Assembly (NCBI RefSeq): GCF_004522215.1
Contig: NZ_SDLR01000009.1
Coordinates: 62,279-126,278 of the forward strand
From: Ammoniphilus sp. YIM 78166
Lineage (GTDB): Bacteria; Bacillota; Bacilli; Aneurinibacillales; RAOX-1
Direction: 5' to 3'
DNA length: 64,000 nucleotides
Of the stretch, positions 42,553 through 50,079 are shown piece after piece. The stretch's first letter is position 1, and every line of letters starts with the position of its first letter. Under the pieces are notes generated by a model. The model was not told the origin of the DNA and did no database searches. It saw only the letters and a program-made list of their open reading frames with translations. The position numbers were made by a program, and so were the translations under genes.

Positions 42553-42834
42553 TTAAACGCGTAATAATTTAAATTCTCCGCCAAACCAGCCTTTTACATA
42601 ATCCAATTTGGTTTGATCAAAATAAGGCTTTTTCTTATCATGAATAAGGAATTTAATGCCCTCTAACTCATAAAGGCTATCCTCGGTTGCAGCTGACTCC
42701 TCCAGAGTCAGTTCTAATCTTGGACCGCCTCAGCCGACTCCCATGTTCAAACGAACATACTTTTCGTTATCGTATTTAGCTAGAGCCCGGTTAATTTCTT
42801 CTATAGCGGCAGGTGTTATGGTGATCATTCTCAT
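42553..42834 (-). CDS. IscA/HesB-like selenoprotein (in-frame UGA)
   Basis: The gene is split by a TGA at 42730-42732 but reads as one protein of 91-93 residues. It begins MITITPAAIEEINRALAKYD, has NMGVGUGGPRLELTLEE at the UGA, and ends KGWFGGEFKLLRV. This is the IscA/HesB fold with selenocysteine at the first ligand position, matching the known HesB-like selenoprotein family. The protein contains no Cys at all. A 7-bp hairpin lies 18 bases after the UGA (see next entry). The start (ATG at 42828 or 42834) follows AAGGGG, and the gene is 8 bases from the rhodanese lipoprotein. Confidence 0.85.
42693..42711 (-). promoter_or_regulatory. SECIS-like hairpin of the HesB-like selenoprotein
   Basis: CTGACTC and GAGTCAG pair perfectly around a TGGAG loop. 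The loop begins 25 bases after the UGA, within the usual bacterial window, with G among its first two bases. It lies in the coding region. Confidence 0.75.
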
Positions 42835-42841
42835 TTCCCCT

Positions 42842-43207
42842 TTATTTTGTAATATCTCCATCCCAGCTCATCATTCCGCCGTTCATGTTGTAGATTTGGG
42901 TAAAGCCATTTTGTGCTAACCATTCACTTGCCTTGGCAGATCGTTTCCCGCTACGACAAACCACCATATAAGCTTTTTGGGGGTCTAGCTCGTTCACTCT
43001 CTGGGAAAGTTCCTGAAGGGGAATAAACGTGGCGTTTGGAATATGCCCCTCCTTTACTTCCTCGAGTGTTCGAACATCTAGGACCGTTACGTTTTGATCT
43101 AGTATGATTTGCTGTGCTTCCTCAACCGAAACGTTCTTGTAGACTTCCGGGTTTTGACATCCAATAAGAAAAACAAACAAGAATAGGATTCCTAAGATTT
43201 TTTTCAT
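42842..43207 (-). CDS. Rhodanese-domain lipoprotein
   Basis: A 121-residue protein with a lipoprotein signal ending FLIGC and one rhodanese domain. The persulfide-carrying Cys is in VVCRSGKRS near residue 86, and the substrate loop is GMMSWDGDITK. It would carry or transfer sulfane sulfur on the outer face of the membrane. Part of the CstR-controlled operon. Confidence 0.88.
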   Translation of the reverse strand: MKKILGILFLFVFLIGCQNPEVYKNVSVEEAQQIILDQNVTVLDVRTLEEVKEGHIPNATFIPLQELSQRVNELDPQKAYMVVCRSGKRSAKASEWLAQNGFTQIYNMNGGMMSWDGDITK

Positions 43208-43222
43208 CGTAATCTCCCAGCA

Positions 43223-43606
43223 TCATTTCTTGGTTTTACCGGTCCACGCCGTGATTCCACCTTGTAAGTGAGCCAGATTGGCAAACCCGTTTTTCGATAG
43301 AATTTTCGCCGCTTGTTTACTTCGCACCCCGCTTCGGCAATATAAGAAAATGGACCGATCTTTTGGGATTTCCCCTAGCCTGTTCTTTAATTGAGATAAA
43401 GGGATATTGACGGCACCTGGAATATATCCGGATTTAAATTCATGAGGCTCACGAACATCGATTAACTTCGTAGTCCCTTGATTCAATCCGGCAGCGAACT
43501 CGGTACCCTTTAAATTTCGCAACCCCTTGATGGGAGCAAAACGAGTGTAAATAAACCAGCCAAGCAGGGCGTACATCAGTACATTTATGACCATTGATGT
43601 ATCCAT
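43223..43606 (-). CDS. Membrane-anchored rhodanese
   Basis: A 127-residue rhodanese with an N-terminal membrane segment (MVINVLMYALLGWFIYTRF). The active-site Cys is in LYCRSGVRSKQAA and the end is GGITAWTGKTKK. A single domain, YibN/GlpE type. It sits directly behind cstR, so it is one of the first genes expressed from that promoter. Confidence 0.9.
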   Translation of the reverse strand: MDTSMVINVLMYALLGWFIYTRFAPIKGLRNLKGTEFAAGLNQGTTKLIDVREPHEFKSGYIPGAVNIPLSQLKNRLGEIPKDRSIFLYCRSGVRSKQAAKILSKNGFANLAHLQGGITAWTGKTKK

Positions 43607-43632
43607 GTTCTATCCCCTCCCCCTCAATCTCT

Positions 43633-43893
43633 TTATCGACTTTTCACCAAAAGTTCAACGGCTTGTTTGACCAATTTGGAGGTATCTCCTCCACTCTCTT
43701 GCTCTTCCAAAATACATTGCTCTAAATTGGAGGCAACAATAAAAGCAATTGCCTTATCCGCTGCATTTCTCACTGCGGATAACTGACTAACCACATCCTT
43801 ACAATGCTGTTCTTCCTCCATCATGCGAAGGACCCCTCTTACTTGTCCCTCTAAGCGTCTTAAACGTTTCTTGGTCTCATCTGAGTATTTCAT
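43633..43893 (-). CDS. cstR: CstR-type persulfide-sensing repressor
   Basis: An 86-residue CsoR/FrmR-family helical repressor: RLRRLEGQVRGVLRMMEEEQ, HCKDVVSQLSAVRNAADKA, VASNLEQCILEE. The two Cys of the family are kept (HCKD and LEQC), but the copper-binding His four residues before the second Cys is Asn. This is the CstR pattern, which senses organic and inorganic persulfides by forming an inter-Cys sulfur bridge. An ATACACCTATAGGTAT box lies ahead of its start, consistent with autoregulation of the sulfur genes around it. Confidence 0.88.
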   Translation of the reverse strand: MKYSDETKKRLRRLEGQVRGVLRMMEEEQHCKDVVSQLSAVRNAADKAIAFIVASNLEQCILEEQESGGDTSKLVKQAVELLVKSR

Positions 43894-43910
43894 ATTTAAA
43901 CCTCCTCCCT

Positions 43911-43926
43911 ATACACCTATAGGTAT
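43911..43926. promoter_or_regulatory. CstR-type operator before cstR
   Basis: ATACACCTATAGGTAT, 18 bases ahead of the start codon and overlapping the likely promoter. Confidence 0.7.
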
Positions 43927-43974
43927 ATTATAAACCAAATAAATAACTCCTATCAAAATAGAAGCCTCTGCTGA

Positions 43975-44457
43975 CTAGATAAACAAATTCACCTTTGCAT
44001 CCGCTGCGTCCCCCAGGTAAGCGGCAACCCCTGCTAATTGGGCACCATCAATGAGCTCTTCTTGTTGGATTCCAAGAAGATCCATGGTCATAGTACATGC
44101 AACTAGCTTTACTCCTTGATCTTGTGCCATTTCAATCAATTGAGGCAAGGACAAGGCATTATGCTTCTTCATCACATGCTTGATCATTTTAGGTCCCATC
44201 CCCATCATATTCATGTTGGAAAGAGACAGCTTTTCCGGTCCTCGAGGCATCATCCAACCAAACGCTTTTTCTAATAACCCTTTTTTCACAGGAACCTGTT
44301 GATCCTTTCTCAGTACATTCAATCCCCAGAACGTCGTAAAGATGGTGACTTCATGATCGTATGCGGCTGCTCCATTGGCAATAATAAACGCAGCAATTGC
44401 TTTATCTAAATCTCCGCTAAAGAGAACAATCGTTGTTTTTTCTTTTTTGTTTTCCAT
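43975..44457 (-). CDS. DsrE/DsrF/DrsH-like (DsrE2-type) sulfur carrier
   Basis: A 160-residue DsrE2-type protein. Motifs are TTIVLFSGDLDKAIAAFIIA, TFWGLNVLRK and the conserved Cys in KLVACTMTMDLLG, which carries persulfide in the family. A Met-rich loop (SNMNMMGMGPKMIKHVMKKH) lies in the middle. These proteins exchange sulfur with TusA and rhodaneses. It has its own CstR box upstream. It is longer than the two 131-residue relatives further on. Confidence 0.87.
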   Translation of the reverse strand: MENKKEKTTIVLFSGDLDKAIAAFIIANGAAAYDHEVTIFTTFWGLNVLRKDQQVPVKKGLLEKAFGWMMPRGPEKLSLSNMNMMGMGPKMIKHVMKKHNALSLPQLIEMAQDQGVKLVACTMTMDLLGIQQEELIDGAQLAGVAAYLGDAADAKVNLFI

Positions 44458-44490
44458 TTTTAATCTCTCCCTTTAATGTTTTATATAGAT

Positions 44491-44506
44491 ATACCCCTAT
44501 TAGTAT
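44491..44506. promoter_or_regulatory. CstR-type operator before the DsrE2-like gene
   Basis: ATACCCCTATTAGTAT, 33 bases ahead of the start. Confidence 0.65.
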
Positions 44507-44601
44507 ATTAAAGGACCAAGTTCCCCTACGTCAATGTTAATTATTTCATTCATCGTTCTCTCCATAAAAAACGACCATTGATATGGTCGTAATAGTACCG
44601 A

Positions 44602-44919
44602 TCAATCTCTTTCTACATCTCCTGTCCAATCCAGCATACCGCCTCGCATATTGACCACGTTATACCCTTTTTGCGTTAAAAATTCCGCAGCTTTCCCGCT
44701 TCTATTTCCGCTTCTGCAAACCAATATGGTTTCTTTTTTGGGGTCAATTTCATTCAATCGAATTGGAATTTCTCCTAACGGGATATGCTTAACCCCAGGG
44801 ATTCGCCCTGCCTCCCATTCCTCCGGTTCGCGTACATCTACGATTTCAATGTCATCCTTGTTTTTCAAACGTTGCAACACTTCCTCTGTACTATGCTCTT
44901 TAAAAGCTACTTTTTCCAT
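44602..44919 (-). CDS. Single-domain rhodanese
   Basis: A 105-residue cytosolic rhodanese: IEIVDVREPEEWEAGRIPG, the active-site Cys in ILVCRSGNRSGKAAEFL and GGMLDWTGDVERD at the end. The ATG at 44919 follows GGTGG and is preferred to the frame start at 44934. Third rhodanese of the island. Confidence 0.9.
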   Translation of the reverse strand: MEKVAFKEHSTEEVLQRLKNKDDIEIVDVREPEEWEAGRIPGVKHIPLGEIPIRLNEIDPKKETILVCRSGNRSGKAAEFLTQKGYNVVNMRGGMLDWTGDVERD

Positions 44920-45006
44920 GATATCTACCACCATCCTCTACTTCTTGCCAGCTACGCCGAATGAGCATCCCGCTGGCAAGGAATTGTTGTCCCTGTGGGG
45001 CTTTAA

Positions 45007-45789
45007 CTAAGATGTTAAGATTTCAAACCAAATTTTAACAACAGTCACCACGATAAGTGCAGCCAAAATCCATTGTAGTACCTTGGTGTTCATTCTCTTG
45101 CTTATTTTTGCCCCAAGTGGTGAAGCTAATGTACTGGCTACCACCATAACTAAAGAGGGCACAAGGAGCATATGACCGCCCATAAATTTCCCAACCGTTG
45201 ATCCAATGGATGAAATAAACGTAATAGCAAGAGATGAAGCAATCGCTACACGAGTCGGAATTTTTAGAATCACCAGCATGACAGGAACTGTGATAAAGGC
45301 ACCTGCTGCTCCGACAATTCCGGATAATACGCCAATGATGGCAGCTAAAACAGACGCAAGCGGTTTATTAAAGGTAAGTTGTGTATAATCCATGTCTTCA
45401 TTTGCTTTTTTAGGTAAGAACATCATAATGGCAGCAATCAGAGCTAAAATGGCATATACCAAATTAATAATAGAGTTGGATAAGAATTGAGAACCGTAAC
45501 CACCGATAAAGCTTCCTATGATGATGGCAAGCCCCATCGTAAACACCAATGGCTTGTTTATATATCCGCCTTTTCGAAAAGCAAACATTCCAGCTAGCGT
45601 AGCAAAAAACACTTGCACGGCACTGATTGCTGAAACTTCTTGTGCACTAAAGGCAATAAACCCTAAAGCTGGTGGGATATATAAAAGCATGGGATACTTG
45701 ATGATGGAACCACCAATCCCAACCATACCCGAAATAACCGATCCGAAAAAACCGATGGCAAATAGGACAACAAGATAGGCTATATCCAT
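45007..45789 (-). CDS. TauE/SafE-family sulfite/sulfonate exporter, copy 1
   Basis: A 260-residue membrane protein with seven or eight segments. The two family repeats are VISGMVGIGGSIIKYPMLLY and VLSGIVGAAGAFITVPVMLV. In cst-type operons such a protein exports sulfite or thiosulfate made by persulfide oxidation. An operator lies upstream. A close relative is at 49153-49941. Confidence 0.9.
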   Translation of the reverse strand: MDIAYLVVLFAIGFFGSVISGMVGIGGSIIKYPMLLYIPPALGFIAFSAQEVSAISAVQVFFATLAGMFAFRKGGYINKPLVFTMGLAIIIGSFIGGYGSQFLSNSIINLVYAILALIAAIMMFLPKKANEDMDYTQLTFNKPLASVLAAIIGVLSGIVGAAGAFITVPVMLVILKIPTRVAIASSLAITFISSIGSTVGKFMGGHMLLVPSLVMVVASTLASPLGAKISKRMNTKVLQWILAALIVVTVVKIWFEILTS

Positions 45790-45843
45790 TTCTTCTCCTC
45801 CTTCCGAGGAATTATTAGGGTATGAAGGGGTAACACACTTTAG

Positions 45844-45859
45844 TTACCCCTATGAGTAT
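45844..45859. promoter_or_regulatory. CstR-type operator between tusA and tauE copy 1
   Basis: TTACCCCTATGAGTAT. A related half site (TTAGGGTATGAAGGGGTAA) stands at 45816-45834. It would control the tauE gene. Confidence 0.55.
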
Positions 45860-45867
45860 CCCTGCAA

Positions 45868-46095
45868 CTACCCTTTTTGAATCCAAAACTTAAACACACC
45901 ATTTACTTCTTCATCCGCTAACAATTGGTGACCGGTTGAATTTGCCCAAGCAACCAAATCATTTTTTGCACCTTTGTCGGTGGCATGCACTTCTAATACT
46001 TCTCCGGATTGAATATCATCCATTCCTTTTTTTGTCCGTACAATGGGCATTGGGCAAGCAAGTCCTTTTGCATCAACAATTTTTACACTTTTCAT
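45868..46095 (-). CDS. tusA: TusA-family sulfur carrier, tandem copy 1
   Basis: A 75-residue TusA protein with the sulfur-carrying Cys in KGLACPMPIVRTKKGM. It is nearly identical to the gene 35 bases upstream and differs mainly at DIQS versus ELRS and in the last strand. It accepts persulfide sulfur from rhodanese and DsrE-type partners. Confidence 0.92.
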   Translation of the reverse strand: MKSVKIVDAKGLACPMPIVRTKKGMDDIQSGEVLEVHATDKGAKNDLVAWANSTGHQLLADEEVNGVFKFWIQKG

Positions 46096-46129
46096 GATTC
46101 ATTCCTCCTTATTTTAGATCCTTATTTTT

Positions 46130-46357
46130 TTACCCTTTTTTAATCCAGAATTTAAATACACCATCTACTTCTTCATCGGCTAACAGTTGATGACCGGTTG
46201 AATTAGCCCAAGCGACTAAATCGTTTTTTGCACCTTTGTCGGTGGCATGTACTTCTAATACTTCTCCAGATCGGAGTTCACCCATCCCTTTTTTAGTCCG
46301 TACGATTGGCATAGGGCAAGCAAGTCCTTTCGCATCAACAATTTTTACACTTTTCAT
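46130..46357 (-). CDS. tusA: TusA-family sulfur carrier, tandem copy 2
   Basis: A 75-residue TusA protein with Cys in KGLACPMPIVRTKKGMGEL. It is a recent tandem duplicate of 45868-46095 with an equally strong AGGAATGAATC-type leader, and both frames are intact. It follows the rhodanese-metallo-beta-lactamase gene by 16 bases. Confidence 0.92.
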   Translation of the reverse strand: MKSVKIVDAKGLACPMPIVRTKKGMGELRSGEVLEVHATDKGAKNDLVAWANSTGHQLLADEEVDGVFKFWIKKG

Positions 46358-46373
46358 GATTCATTCCTCCCCC

Positions 46374-47525
46374 CTAATTATCGTGAACAGCGCAGCGATT
46401 TGGACCAATTTCCATCTCACGTTGCTCTTCATCATTTGGCTTGATTTTTCCCATATTGGTTTGACGTATCTCTTGGTATGCATTGGGCTGAGGTGGTAGA
46501 TTTTCAGTTACCGTGCGACGGAATTCCTCCTCATCCTGAATGTTCAATCCTGGGTTTTCTTTATAGAGTTCACCCAGTCGTCCAGAAACCAGCCCTCCTG
46601 TTCCTAGCTCGGAAATTTTTCCAAAGTGTGCCGGAAGTACCACAAGCTCATCAGATAAATCCTTGTAACGGCTATATAGGGTTTCACGCAAATCACCTAC
46701 CCAATCTTCCGCAAGACCCGCTAAATCTGGGCGACCAATGGATTCTACAAATAAAATATCACCTGAAAGAAGGTATTGATTATCTATGATAAAGGAAGTA
46801 GATCCAATGGTGTGTCCAGGTGAATAAATGGGCTGAACTAGAATGGTTTCATTCCCTACTAAAATATCATTGCCTTCTTCGAGTTTTTGGTACTCAAACG
46901 TTACTTCGGTCGCATCTTTCGGTGGCAAGTGATACATTGCTCCGTATTTCTCCGCAAGAGCTCTCCCTCCTGAGATGTGGTCCGCGTGAAGATGCGTATC
47001 AATCGTGTGGGCAAGCTTTACCCCTTTTTCTTTCATGAAGCTTTCGTACTGATCTATCATGCGATTGGTATCGATAATAGCGGCTTCTCCGTTTGAGAGC
47101 ACCATATAGGATAGACATCCTTTCCCCAATCTAACAAATTGGTACAGCTCCCCACCATGGGAAAGATCAGCTACCTTTACAGGCTCCAGGTACTCACTCC
47201 ATGACTTCATTCCACCCTCCAGATAAAAGACGTTGCTTCTACCTGATTCGGCAAGTTGCTCAGCAATAAATTGTGAAGATCCTTCTTTTGCGCAAACCAC
47301 AAGCACATCTTTCCCATCTGGGATTCTTTCAAGAGCAGGATCTACTCCATCTAGAAGATCGAAATACGGAATGTTTATGATCTCAATACTCGTGCCCTCT
47401 ATTTTCCAGTCATTAAAATCTGATTCGTTACGGACATCCAAGATAAACAGATCTTCTTTAATCACGATGATTTTTGCTACTTCTTTTGCTTTCATGAGTT
47501 GTGCTTGAAAATTGGTTGACATCAT
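46374..47525 (-). CDS. Rhodanese / metallo-beta-lactamase fusion, copy 1
   Basis: A 383-residue protein. Residues 1-120 are a rhodanese (FILDVRNESDF, Cys in VLVVCAKEGSS). Residues 125-350 are a persulfide dioxygenase/glyoxalase II-type metallo-beta-lactamase with THLHADHISGG, a metal His in YSPGHTIGS, Asp in LLSGDILFVESIGRPD and His in LPAHFGK. The order is the reverse of S. aureus CstB, where the metallo domain is first. The likely reaction is persulfide oxidation to sulfite or thiosulfate (inference). The start has GGAGGAG. Confidence 0.88.
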   Translation of the reverse strand: MMSTNFQAQLMKAKEVAKIIVIKEDLFILDVRNESDFNDWKIEGTSIEIINIPYFDLLDGVDPALERIPDGKDVLVVCAKEGSSQFIAEQLAESGRSNVFYLEGGMKSWSEYLEPVKVADLSHGGELYQFVRLGKGCLSYMVLSNGEAAIIDTNRMIDQYESFMKEKGVKLAHTIDTHLHADHISGGRALAEKYGAMYHLPPKDATEVTFEYQKLEEGNDILVGNETILVQPIYSPGHTIGSTSFIIDNQYLLSGDILFVESIGRPDLAGLAEDWVGDLRETLYSRYKDLSDELVVLPAHFGKISELGTGGLVSGRLGELYKENPGLNIQDEEEFRRTVTENLPPQPNAYQEIRQTNMGKIKPNDEEQREMEIGPNRCAVHDN

Positions 47526-47534
47526 TTTCTCCTC

Positions 47535-47930
47535 CTAAAAAGTAAGTGTTGTATTTGCATCTTTGGAAAAGTCCAAGAATGTGACGGCACCACCAACATC
47601 TATTCCATCTATCAGTTGTTCCTTAGGAATATGCATGACATCCATGGTCATTTGGCAGGCAATCATTTTCACTCCCATTTCTTGTGCCATTTCGGCAAGT
47701 TCGGGAATCGCTGGAACATTGGCTGACCGAAATCCTTCCGCATAATGTTCTTTTCCAGCTGGCATTGGCAACTGTTGAAACGCTTGTTTATGAATTAGGT
47801 TGAGACCTTCAAAGGTAAAGAAGATGGCGACCTCCGCATCTGTTGCAGCCGCTGCTGTTGCGATATTAAAGACTTTATAAGCATCAAATAAACCACCATT
47901 ACTTGCAATAATTGCTACTTTGGTTTTCAT
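47535..47930 (-). CDS. DsrE-family sulfur carrier, copy 1
   Basis: A 131-residue DsrE/DsrF-like protein: AIIASNGGLFDAYKVFNIAT, FFTFEGLNLIHKQAFQQLP, and the sulfur-carrier Cys in KMIACQMTMDVMHI. The ATG at 47930 has GGAGG ahead. It is about 90% identical to the protein at 51764-52159. Confidence 0.88.
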   Translation of the reverse strand: MKTKVAIIASNGGLFDAYKVFNIATAAAATDAEVAIFFTFEGLNLIHKQAFQQLPMPAGKEHYAEGFRSANVPAIPELAEMAQEMGVKMIACQMTMDVMHIPKEQLIDGIDVGGAVTFLDFSKDANTTLTF

Positions 47931-47947
47931 GTTCACTTCCTCCTTGT

Positions 47948-48523
47948 TTATTGGATTTTTTCAATAGAACCCATCCATTGCGTCATTCCCGGCAAAACAT
48001 TTTTTACGTTTTTAAACCCTTTCTCATTGAGTAGCTGGCAGGCTAAATCGCTGCGATTTCCTGTACGACATATGACATAAATCTCATCAGTAGGTTTTAG
48101 TTCGCTCAATCGAGAGTCTAATTCTCCCATAGAAATTGAGATGGCACTAGGAATGTGACCAAACGCATACTCTGCTGGTTCACGCACATCCAAGATGACG
48201 AGATCGTTCCCATTCTCTATTCTTGTTTGCAATTCTGCATTTGTAATGGTATGCGGATACTTGGTTTCCTCTTTTACCTCATGAGGATCCGCTTTACGAA
48301 GATAGTGTCTAAAAACACCGTTCTCTTCCACTGTTCCAAGGTATTGATGACCCGTATTTTTTGCCCATCCTTGAATGTCCGCAACAGACCCTTTGTCAGT
48401 AGCTTGAACTTCAAGCACTTGACCCGGTTGTATTTCCTCGATCCCCTTTTTGGTTTTTACAATCGGCATAGGACACGCAAGACCTTTAGCATCAATCATC
48501 TTATTGACCAAAACATTCATCAT
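47948..48523 (-). CDS. TusA-rhodanese fusion, copy 1
   Basis: A 191-residue fusion. Residues 1-78 are TusA (KGLACPMPIVKTKKGIEEIQ) and residues 90-190 are a rhodanese (LVILDVREPAEYAFGHIP, Cys in VICRTGNRSDLAC, GMTQWMGSIEKIQ). Two sulfur-relay cysteines on one chain allow direct hand-over. An operator lies 28 bases ahead. Relative at 52179-52760. Confidence 0.92.
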   Translation of the reverse strand: MMNVLVNKMIDAKGLACPMPIVKTKKGIEEIQPGQVLEVQATDKGSVADIQGWAKNTGHQYLGTVEENGVFRHYLRKADPHEVKEETKYPHTITNAELQTRIENGNDLVILDVREPAEYAFGHIPSAISISMGELDSRLSELKPTDEIYVICRTGNRSDLACQLLNEKGFKNVKNVLPGMTQWMGSIEKIQ

Positions 48524-48550
48524 AAATCCCTCTTTTCTTTTTATTTACAT

Positions 48551-48566
48551 ATACCTGTATGGGTAT
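48551..48566. promoter_or_regulatory. CstR-type operator before TusA-rhodanese copy 1
   Basis: ATACCTGTATGGGTAT. Confidence 0.65.
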
Positions 48567-48618
48567 CTAATTAGGTAAAAAAATAATTTACTTACGCGCT
48601 GTTTTTCAGTTTCTAATA

Positions 48619-48634
48619 ATACCTATAGGGGTAT
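48619..48634. promoter_or_regulatory. CstR-type operator, second site upstream of TusA-rhodanese copy 1
   Basis: ATACCTATAGGGGTAT, 53 bases beyond the previous box, between the fusion gene and the second selenoprotein gene. Confidence 0.65.
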
Positions 48635-48671
48635 AATAAACGTTATAGTTCTGTCTGTCAACCCCTGCTTA

Positions 48672-48938
48672 TTACTTGATTTCATAATAGTCTCCTGTTG
48701 AAGTCTGCCATTTTACTATAGACAGATTCCTCATATAGGGCTCTTCCCATCTTTTAAATATAAAAGGAATCTCATCAACGACATTCATTACATCTTGTTC
48801 ATCCTTAAACCCTTCCAGGGTTAAGTGGTATTGCCCCCCAACTCAGGTGTCACTATAGGATAGGCGCACATATTTTTTATGGGAATGATTTAACTCCTTC
48901 AGTAAAGATATTCTGACATCATTTGAAAAGTGGATCAT
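48672..48938 (-). CDS. Second UGA-containing gene: probable divergent HesB-like selenoprotein
   Basis: The frame is cut by TGA at 48843-48845 after 31 codons and continues for 56 codons to a TAA at 48672. The product is 88 residues with no Cys: HSHKKYVRLSYSDTUVGGQY, then HLTLEGFKDEQDVMN, then VDEIPFIFKRWEEPYMRNLS. KYVRL-x5-U-x-GG and LTLE align with the HesB-like selenoprotein at 42553-42834. AAGGAGGGGG precedes the ATG. A hairpin like that of the first gene lies 17 bases after the UGA. The alternative, a pseudogene with a nonsense mutation, fits the intact flanks and hairpin poorly. Confidence 0.75.
48804..48825 (-). promoter_or_regulatory. SECIS-like hairpin of the second selenoprotein
   Basis: CTTAACCC pairs with GGGTTTAAG (one bulged T) around a TGGAA loop. 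The loop begins 25 bases after the UGA, the same spacing as in the first selenoprotein gene. Confidence 0.7.
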
Positions 48939-48968
48939 TCATCCCCCTCCTTTATCTAGTTATTACTT

Positions 48969-48984
48969 ATACCTGTACATGTAT
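48969..48984. promoter_or_regulatory. CstR-type operator before the second selenoprotein gene
   Basis: ATACCTGTACATGTAT, 31 bases ahead of the start codon. Confidence 0.6.
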
Positions 48985-49097
48985 ATTATACGATATTTTG
49001 ATATACGTCAATAGGATAGACCAATGAAGGATTATTCCTAGGATAGTCATGCCCACGGGCAGAGCATTTGTTGTAGAGGAGTGTGAAGAGCGAAGCA

Positions 49098-49131
49098 AAA
49101 AGAAGCCCTCAACATATTTCTCAATTGAGGG
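49098..49131 (-). terminator. Terminator after TauE/SafE copy 2
   Basis: CCCTCAA and TTGAGGG pair around a 12-base loop. On the minus strand CTTCTTTTTGC follows. Confidence 0.65.
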
Positions 49132-49152
49132 TTTATTGTTTGTTATACTGGT

Positions 49153-49941
49153 TTATAAAATTGAACTCCAGATTTTAACTGCTGTAATGGAGATAAGAAC
49201 GACTAATCCATAACGTAAGACCTTCACATTCATCCCTTTACTGATTCTCGATCCAATGGGTGCACCTAATATACTCCCAATAACCGTGAAGAATGTAGGC
49301 AAGAAAGGAGTATGTCCAGCTACAATCTTCCCAATCGTGCCCCCAATCGCGGAGATAAAGACAATGGCTAAGGATGAAGCAATGGTGACCCGCGTAGGGA
49401 TTTTTAATACCGTCAACATAATGGGAATTAAAATAAAGGCTCCGCCTGCTCCGACGATTCCTGAAACGACCCCGACTAAAAAGGAAGAAGCAACAGCTAT
49501 CATTTTATTGAACGGAATATCCGTCTGGCTTTCACGCTCCGTTTTTCCTTTTGAGGGAATTAACATTAAAATAACCGCAATCACAGCCAAAATCCCATAA
49601 ACCAAATTGATCGTGGAACTTGGTAAATATCTGGACGCAAGACCGCCAAGTAAACTCCCGATTAATATACTAATTCCCATGTACAACACAAGACTTTTAT
49701 GGATCACATTGGCATCATTTTGTTTTCGGAATGCCAATACCCCGGTTAAGGACGCAAATAAGACTTGAAACATACTGATAGAAGATACTTCTTGGGCATT
49801 AAATTCAGCAACTCCAAGCCAATCGGGCACATACAATAAAAGAGGATAATTTATAATGGCACCACCAATCCCCAAAAGACCAGAGAAAAAAGAACCAATT
49901 AACCCTAAAATCAGCATCACGGTATAAAGCAAAATGTCCAT
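49153..49941 (-). CDS. TauE/SafE-family sulfite/sulfonate exporter, copy 2
   Basis: A 262-residue paralogue of the protein at 45007-45789, with the same two repeats (FSGLLGIGGAIINYPLLLYV and VVSGIVGAGGAFILIPIMLT). No CstR box is seen ahead of it. It closes the second sulfur module. Confidence 0.9.
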   Translation of the reverse strand: MDILLYTVMLILGLIGSFFSGLLGIGGAIINYPLLLYVPDWLGVAEFNAQEVSSISMFQVLFASLTGVLAFRKQNDANVIHKSLVLYMGISILIGSLLGGLASRYLPSSTINLVYGILAVIAVILMLIPSKGKTERESQTDIPFNKMIAVASSFLVGVVSGIVGAGGAFILIPIMLTVLKIPTRVTIASSLAIVFISAIGGTIGKIVAGHTPFLPTFFTVIGSILGAPIGSRISKGMNVKVLRYGLVVLISITAVKIWSSIL

Positions 49942-50079
49942 TCAAGAGCCCCCTAAGGAAAACCCTAAAACATCAACGATTTTCCCACATAAATAACAAA
50001 GAATACCGCTATACTAAATGTGAATCATACGTTATAATAAAACCAAGTAAAAACATCGGATAAATGGAGGAAATGCACC

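Noticed and set aside
42730..42732. TGA in the HesB-like gene read as a nonsense mutation
   Set aside because: Codon pattern, homology and ribosome site continue on both sides. Sec at this position is a known family feature, and a hairpin stands at the right distance.
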